A stretch of 64,000 nucleotides of DNA from JAGNDO01 sp963704975 (GTDB lineage: Bacteria; Chloroflexota; Anaerolineae; Caldilineales; Caldilineaceae), in NCBI GenBank assembly GCA_963704975.1, contig CAVPIK010000003.1, positions 248,001-312,000 on the forward strand. Direction: 5' to 3'. The notes beneath the pieces were generated by a model. That model worked only from the letters and a program-made list of their open reading frames with translations, did not search any database and was not told where the DNA came from. The first letter of the stretch is position 1. Each line of letters begins with the position of its first letter. Shown here in pieces: positions 59,081 through 64,000 of this stretch. The position numbers and the translations under genes were made by a program.

Positions 59081-59174
59081 GGGACTACGTCCGAGCGCGG
59101 CACCCTAGAGTGTCGGACGATCCAGATCCCACCAATGGGGGTGGGCGGAAAGTTCCCGCAGTAGAGGAGTTCTT

Positions 59175-59699
59175 GTGAATATGCGTCGAGTAGTAATCCC
59201 AATGGACGGCAGCGATTTTAGTTGTGGCGTCCTGCCGTTTGTGCAGAGTTTCTTGGATCCGGCCCAGACGGAAGTGGTGTTGCTGAAGATTTTGACCCGG
59301 GATCCGAACGGTGTTTCGGGCCGGGTAGAGCCTTTGCGGGCACCCAATGCGTTTGGCTCCCAATCTAACATGGGCAGCGATGATCGCCAGCTTGCCCGCC
59401 GCTTTATCTATGCCAGCCAAGAGTGGGACAGCGCCGTGGCGGATGCCAAGGCCACGCTGTCGCCTATGGTCAAGCAGTTGCGCACCGCCGGTTTTGAGGC
59501 CAAGAGCGAGGTGAAGTTTGGCCATGATGTGGCCGGCACCATCGCCAGCTTTGTCTCCACCGGTGCGGCGGACATGGTGGCCATGTCCACCCACAGCCGC
59601 AGCGGGTTGTCCCGCATGGTGCGGGGCAGCGTGGCCGAAGAGGTCATGCGTCGGGTGAAGGTGCCCGTGATCATGATGCATCCGGCAAAAGCGGCGTAG
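59175..59699 (+). CDS. Universal stress protein (UspA family)
   Basis: About 174 residues from GTG 59175 (five bases after AGGAG; ATG 59181 is also possible). The Usp fold is shown by VVIPMDGSDFS at the N-terminus and the ATP-binding loop STHSRSGLSRMVRGSVAEEV. The Gly pattern suggests an ATP-binding type. It has its own promoter and terminator. The role is general stress resistance; the signal is unknown. Confidence 0.9.
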   Translation: MNMRRVVIPMDGSDFSCGVLPFVQSFLDPAQTEVVLLKILTRDPNGVSGRVEPLRAPNAFGSQSNMGSDDRQLARRFIYASQEWDSAVADAKATLSPMVKQLRTAGFEAKSEVKFGHDVAGTIASFVSTGAADMVAMSTHSRSGLSRMVRGSVAEEVMRRVKVPVIMMHPAKAA

Positions 59700-59767
59700 C
59701 CCAGACCTCGCCTTGCCGTTGCCTCTGGCGTGAAAATGTACGGAAACCGTACAAACAGAGCGCGCAG

Positions 59768-59814
59768 AGAAAAGAGAAGCACAGTCCATCCTCGGACTGT
59801 GCTTCTCTTTTTTG
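59768..59814 (+). terminator. Rho-independent terminator after the Usp gene
   Basis: AAAAGAGAAGCACAGTCC pairs with GGACTGTGCTTCTCTTTT, followed by more T, across a six-base loop. Confidence 0.9.
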
Positions 59815-59857
59815 ATCGGACTATTTTTGGCTCATTGGGATTGTTCGTGGCGAAAGC

Positions 59858-59931
59858 TAGCGTCGGTTGAGTAGACCGGGGCAGTTTCCGGTCGTATCGA
59901 AACCACAGCGGGTTGACCACGGAGATTCCCA
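59858..59931. repeat. Repeat family A, copy A7 (half element)
   Basis: CTAGCGTCGGTTGAGTAGAC, CGGGGCAGTTTCCGGTCGTA, TCGAAACCACAGCGGGTTGA. Like A1 it holds only the left half. Confidence 0.85.
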
Positions 59932-59948
59932 ATGAACCTGTTTTTCGT

Positions 59949-60459
59949 CTACCACTCCCCGGCATAGTCGGGACGGTGGGGGGCCATGTGCGTGGTGGTG
60001 AGGAACCAGTGCAGTTCCACCAACTGGCGCAGGTGCAGCAGATCGTGGGCCACCCAGGCGGCGAGCATCTCCCCGGCGCTGATGACGCCCCAGGGGACCG
60101 GGTTCGTGGCGTCCCAGTTCGGCTCGGTTAGGGTGCCCAGCCAGGCCAAAGAGTCTTGGCGTTCGGCCAGGAAGTCGGCCAAGGTTTCGGCCAAATTCTG
60201 GTCGTTGTAGCGGCGAGAGGTCACCCAGCCACCGGGGTCAATAGGCGGAAAGTCGCCCTGCGTGCCAGCCAGGATGTGGCGCAGCCGAACACGAAAATCG
60301 TAGCGCTCTTCATCCAAAAGATGGCAGACCACTTCGAGGATCGACCAGGCATCGGCGTCGGGTTTGCGTCGGGCTTGCTCCGGCGGACACGTCGGCCACC
60401 AGGCTGCGGATGCGTTCGCCGTTTTGGTTCAATTGGTTGATGGCCCAGGTTAGCTCCAT
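59949..60459 (-). CDS. DinB-like four-helix protein, frameshifted once
   Basis: About 170 residues. MELTWAINQLNQNGERI starts the first helix. His residues in EVVCHLLDEERYDF and VAHDLLHLRQLVE fit the DinB/DinB_2 metal triad. A surplus G near 60380 (GCCGGAG for GCCGAG) shifts the frame (+1). DinB-like proteins include thiol-dependent transferases (bacillithiol, mycothiol), and many are unassigned. It overlaps the preceding gene by 11 bases. Confidence 0.8.
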
Positions 60460-61341
60460 GTGGGCAGCTCCCTGCGCAGAATCCCAGTGTCTGTGCCCAC
60501 CAGCAGGGTATCGCCGTGGACGAACAGGGTCAGCGCGCCGGGGCTGTCGGGGATGGGCTGCCAGCTCTCGCCGTCGGCGGATTGCCAGAGCCGCTTCGCC
60601 GCCGCTCAACACCCAGCCGCCGGGGACCGCTACGATGGCGTTGACCTGGGTCGGGGTGCCGGCCACGGGCTGGAAGCTGCGTCCGCCGTCTGTGGAGCGG
60701 AAGAGGCCGGCCTCTTCGCTGCCCGCCAGGACCAGCCGGGAGTGGTGAAAATCTGGGGCGGGGGCGATGCATTGGTAGAAGTTGGGCGGACAGTCGGCCC
60801 GTTTCCAGCCCCGGCCTGCGTTGGGGGAACGGTAGAGGCCCTCTTCTGTGCAGGCGAAGACCACGGACCAGCGGGGCCAGGCTTGGGCGGGGGGCGCAGC
60901 GGTCCAGGCCAGGGCCAGGATGCTCTGGTTGTGCAGGCCGAAGTTGCTGCTCTGCCAGGTCAGGCCGCCATCTGCGCTGCGCAGGATGCCGCCGCCGTCG
61001 GTCCCGGCCAGAAGTTGACCGGTCTCCGCGGCCTCCGGGTCGGCGATCAGGCACATCACCGGCGCGACGATGTGGTCCATGAAGGCGGCTTGCCAGCCCG
61101 TCTTCTGCGCCGGGGAGCCCAGCGGCCAGGGCTCTGGCTGCGGGGATGGACCGTCACCCCGTAGGGCGCGCCGCCCACCAAGATGCGTTCGCCGTGGGCC
61201 AGGCAACAGGCCGGGCTGCGCATGGGCTGGGGCACGATCCGCTCTGCGCCGGTTGGGTCTATGGCCAACAATCCCCCTGGCCCGGCGGCCCACAAGATCT
61301 CGTGGCCCCAAAGAAATGCTAAGAATCGGAATTTCGTTCAT
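60449..61341 (-). CDS. Asp-box (BNR/sialidase-like) beta-propeller protein, frameshifted
   Basis: About 295 residues built from repeated Asp-box turns: SADGGLTWQSS, SPNAGRGWKRA, STDGGRSFQPV and, after a further frame change near 60590, SADGESWQPIP. Such propellers occur in sialidases, Ycf48-like assembly factors and many unassigned proteins. Frame changes near 61300, 61150 and 60590 break it, and the one near 61150 is not a simple +1. No signal peptide is visible. Function unknown. It is followed, with overlap, by the DinB-like gene. Confidence 0.65.
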
Positions 61342-61488
61342 CGTCGTCTCTTCTTCACCAATGGTTTCTTGAATCTCGTTTCCACGCTCCGCGTGGAATG
61401 TTTGTCCGGCGCAATCTGCGCCGAGGGGCTCAGGAGCGCCCATTTGCATTCCGTGCAGAGTCGTGACGAGATTCGTGGATCTCAGTTT

Positions 61489-63110
61489 TTACGGTTCCAG
61501 ACTTTGCACGGGCTTGCGGTGATAGACGATGGCGTCGGTGGAGAGGGCCATGGCTGGCCCCGCTGACGCCGGTTTGGACCACGAGATCCATGACCTTGGC
61601 CACGTCTAAAATGCCGGCGTCCCAGGCGTCCACCACCCGGCCGCTGAGGACATCGTAGGTGGCCCGGGGTCCGGCTTCGGCCACCCGGTCCAGCCAGACG
61701 GCGGGGGCGTCGACTTGGGCGTTCTCTAAAATTTGGGTGAGGGGGGCGGCCAAGGCCCGGTGCAGGACTTGCACGCCTCTGGCCTCGTCGCTGTCCGGGG
61801 CAAATTGGGCCAAAACTGGGGCCAGGGCCGGGCGGCAGTGGAGCAGGGCCGCGCCGCCCCCGGCCACCACGCCCCCATGCTGGGCCGCGGAGAGCACCTT
61901 CAGCCCCCGCTCGGCGTTGGCGTTGCGCAGCTCGGTCTCCCGCTTGTTGCCCGCCCCAATCTGGAGCAAGGCCATGCCGCCGGTGAGGGCGGAGAGGCGG
62001 CGCTGGAGCAGGGGGCGTTCTTCGGCATCTTGGGGCAGGGTGGCCAGGGCGGCCCGCAGTTCGCCGCTCAGGGCGTGGACCCGGGGATCTCCGCGGCCCT
62101 GGGGCTGGACGAAAACTCGGTCGGCCTGGACTCTCCACCCGGCGGACCGGGACCAGGGTTTGGGCTTTGAGCAGGGGCCGGGTGTGGGGCCGCCCCAGGA
62201 TTTCTGCGCCGGTGAGCAGGGACAGATCGTCCAAGGCGTGGCGCAATTCCTCGTTCACCGCCTTCAGCTTGACCCCCAGCACGGCCACTTTGCGCTCCTT
62301 GGCCTGATGGTTGGCCACCAGCACGCTTAGGGCGGCGTCGCCAAACCCCGTGGCCAGGATGGTTAAGCTTGTGGCCTCGGCTTGGGCGGCCAAGGTCAAC
62401 AAGTGCACCGCCTCGTCCGTGCTGTTCACCGGGCCGTCCACCAAGGCCAGCATGCCGTCGGTGATCACGGCGGTGCGGCGGGCCGGGTCGGTGAAAAATG
62501 AGGAACTGGCAATTTGGGCGGTGTAGCCGGCTCCGGCCAAATAGCGCCGCTCCAAATAGGGGGCGACCAGCTTTTCCGTGATCACATGGGCATCTGCGCC
62601 CAGCAGATAGCTGATCTCGCCCAACATCTGGGCCAAAGGCCGGTCGTTGGTCACCGTGAGGGCGACCGCGGCCAGATCGTCTTCGGTGCGGACGGGCTGG
62701 GCTTGGGCGGCCAAGGCCAGCCCCACGGCCTCCGCCCCGGCCCGCAGCCCTTTGGCCATGATCATGGGGTTGACCCCGGCTGTGGTCAGGCGCAGGGCGT
62801 CCCGGAAGATGGCCCGGGCCAGCACCGCGGTCATGGCCCCGCCGTCCCCCACCCGCTGGGTGATGCGCCAGACCAGGTTGCGCATGAGCATGGCCCCCAC
62901 GTCCAGCCGGGGATCGCCCAGGCTCATCACCCGGCGCACGGCCGTGGCCGCGTCGTCCAGGAGTTCGGGCTGGCTGTCCGTGTGCTGTTGGTTGGCCACC
63001 AGTCCGCCCACGGGCCCCAAGGTGGGGGCCAGCAGATCGGCCAGCAGATCAAAGCCAAGACGCAAATGCGCCCCGGCGTCGGGTTGGATGACGACTTGAG
63101 GTGTGGGCAT
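61489..63110 (-). CDS. Divergent GroEL-like chaperonin paralogue, frameshifted
   Basis: About 540 residues with the GroEL order: DLLAPTLGPVGGLVAN, RITQRVGDGGAMTAVLARAI, TTAGVNPMIMAKGL, GGVVAGGGAALLH and AGILDVAKVMDLV. Key ATPase places differ from GroEL: the DGTTT loop reads DGGAM (the Asp is kept) and LGPKGRN reads LGPVGGL. The Gly/Met-rich C-terminal tail of GroEL is missing (ends KPVQSLEP). +1 changes near 62130 and 61555 are inferred. No groES lies nearby. It is a specialised paralogue rather than the housekeeping chaperonin. Confidence 0.82.
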
Positions 63111-63149
63111 GGTGGTGTTTGTTTGTTGGGTGGTTGGATGGGTGGGGGA

Positions 63150-63234
63150 AAAGCGATTGGGAGATTGAGAGATTGGAGATTGGGGTGATGCACCAATCTC
63201 TTAATCTCTCAATCTCCCAATCGCTCGTCAATAA
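63150..63234. terminator. Inverted word repeat, probable terminator of the Trm112-like gene
   Basis: AGCGATTGGGAGATTGAGAG..GATTGGAGATTGGGG pairs with CCAATCTCTTAATCTCTCAA..TCTCCCAATCGCT. It lies just past the stop of the minus-strand Trm112-like gene and upstream of the chaperonin gene. Confidence 0.7.
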
Positions 63235-63264
63235 CTCGGTTTGTTCCAGGCGTTGGACTGTTTC

Positions 63265-63645
63265 TTAGCCAGCGGCCTGGGCTTCCTTCTTGGCGGCACC
63301 GTTGCCCCGCACCTGGGCTTGATCCTGGTTCTTCTTGCCCTCATCGATCAACATCACGGGGATGCCGTCGCGGATGGGGTAGCGGTAGCCGTTGCGGGGG
63401 TTGAGCAGGAACTTGCCGCCGTTGACCAGTTCCAGGGGGCCTTTGTCCTCCGGGCAGACCAGGATCTTGAGCAGTTCCGGGCTGATGCTGCCGCCCAGGG
63501 GTCGCTCTTCCAGGGGCTTGATGGGCTCGGACGGGACCACGCCGCTGGCGCTTGGGGTCTCGCCTTGGCTCATCTGCTGCTTGACGAAATAGACGATGGC
63601 ACCGATTAGGACGCCGAAAAAGAGGAAGCGAAACAGTTTCTTCAT
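63265..63645 (-). CDS. Membrane-anchored Trm112/YcaR-like protein
   Basis: A 126-residue intact protein. Residues 1-22 are a basic start plus one membrane helix (LFRFLFFGVLIGAIVYFV). Residues 55-102 match the Trm112/UPF0434 fold (LLKILVCPEDKGPLELV, YRYPIRDGIPVMLIDEG). Only one of the usual metal-site Cys is visible. Normal members are soluble, 60-70 residues, and stabilise methyltransferases or act in lipid A contexts. The anchor is unusual. The start is preceded by GGAAAGGGAAAACC. Confidence 0.78.
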   Translation of the reverse strand: MKKLFRFLFFGVLIGAIVYFVKQQMSQGETPSASGVVPSEPIKPLEERPLGGSISPELLKILVCPEDKGPLELVNGGKFLLNPRNGYRYPIRDGIPVMLIDEGKKNQDQAQVRGNGAAKKEAQAAG

Positions 63646-63753
63646 GGTTTTCCCTTTCCTTGTTTCCCGTTATGGGTTTCCCGTGTTTGGGGATAAAAGG
63701 GCGTCCCCAGAGAGAGACGCCGGAACAATTGCGGTTGATATACGACCCATATC

Positions 63754-64000
63754 TTAGCACATTTGAATGGCTTGTCCAAAGGTCTCTTTCAGCCAGCATT
63801 GGAAGTGATAGACCCCCTCCTCCCGTTTGACCGAAAAGCGGCCCCGGTCATAGCCCTTGGAGGCCAGGCCGATCTGCACCAACTCGCAGACTTCGATGTC
63901 CTCGGCCTGGATGCGGTCGCTGTAGGCCAGATCCTCTTCGATCATGGCCAAGGCCGCGGGGGAGGTGATGTCGTCGTAATAGTAGTCGAAGATCACCGTG
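63754..64000 (-). CDS. Aromatic ring-hydroxylating dioxygenase alpha subunit, C-terminal end (partial)
   Basis: The frame is open to the right edge. The last ~80 residues match the C-terminal catalytic-domain end of Rieske non-haem iron oxygenases (DRIQAEDIEVCELVQIGLAS, YDRGRFSVKREEGVYHFQCW). The Rieske centre and iron ligands lie beyond the window. The substrate is unknown. The 108-base gap to the Trm112-like gene is AT-richer and shows no motif. Confidence 0.7.
   Translation of the reverse strand, partial: TVIFDYYYDDITSPAALAMIEEDLAYSDRIQAEDIEVCELVQIGLASKGYDRGRFSVKREEGVYHFQCWLKETFGQAIQMC

Overview
ORGANISM AND QUALITY. The window is GC-rich bacterial DNA, most probably from a Chloroflexota (Anaerolineae/Caldilineae-like) chromosome. 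This rests on gene content: an archaeal-type thiolase with a DUF35 partner, a UbiE-type menaquinone methyltransferase, divergent GroEL paralogue, J-domain/SH3 membrane protein and paired BrxD-like ATPases. It also rests on gaps packed with short palindromic and word repeats. No rRNA, tRNA, CRISPR array or transposase was seen. About half of the longer genes are broken by frame changes. Nearly all (about forty sites) need one surplus base to be skipped, usually in a 2-5 base homopolymer, so they look more like insertion-type sequencing errors than real decay. Such genes are annotated as single CDSs across the breaks.

LAYOUT. 0-4.4 kb: AlbA_2/HATPase regulator, thiolase and DUF35 acyl-CoA partner. 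4.7-7.5 kb: acidic HARE-HTH-like protein, Cys-rich small protein, patatin lipase. 7.6-9.0 kb: TPP riboswitch with terminator in front of a thiamine-binding lipoprotein gene. 9.2-18.5 kb: trans-sulfuration enzyme, beta-lactamase-like hydrolase, glutaredoxin, three-domain FAD/Fe-S/CCG oxidase, second patatin, thioesterase, MFS carrier. 18.6-26.6 kb: a defence-like module of a coiled-coil protein, two different BrxD/DUF2791-type P-loop ATPases and an Lhr/BrxHI-type helicase. It is interrupted by a nucleotidyltransferase pair, an Rpn-type nuclease remnant and an array of palindromic repeats. 26.7-31.6 kb: Fe3+-type ABC importer with a terminator after the binding-protein gene. 31.7-37.6 kb, minus strand: two-component system, membrane proteins, and a cupredoxin/CopD-like/dihaem cytochrome c group. 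38.0-40.6 kb: J-like/SH3 protein, histidine phosphatase, CPBP protease. 40.7-49.8 kb, minus strand: glycosyltransferase, PH-like protein, SurE, class A PBP, two methyltransferases, truncated DJ-1/PfpI protein, monoacylglycerol lipase. 50.3-54.5 kb: Nudix-like/APH protein, gamma-glutamyltransferase, PfkB kinase. 54.6-58.9 kb: overlapping operon of a B12-binding sensor with a W-x9-EH motif, a PAS-like histidine kinase, a receiver-kinase hybrid and PlsY. 59.2-64 kb: universal stress protein, DinB-like protein, Asp-box propeller, divergent chaperonin, membrane-anchored Trm112-like protein, and the end of a ring-hydroxylating dioxygenase alpha subunit.

MOST INTERESTING. (1) The BrxD-pair plus Lhr-helicase module without the usual BREX methylase and PglZ. 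(2) The B12/W-x9-EH signalling operon coupled to lipid synthesis. (3) At least four families of dispersed palindromic repeats plus cyanobacterial-STRR-like word repeats, some inside or at the starts of genes. (4) The one-directional (+1) frameshift pattern.
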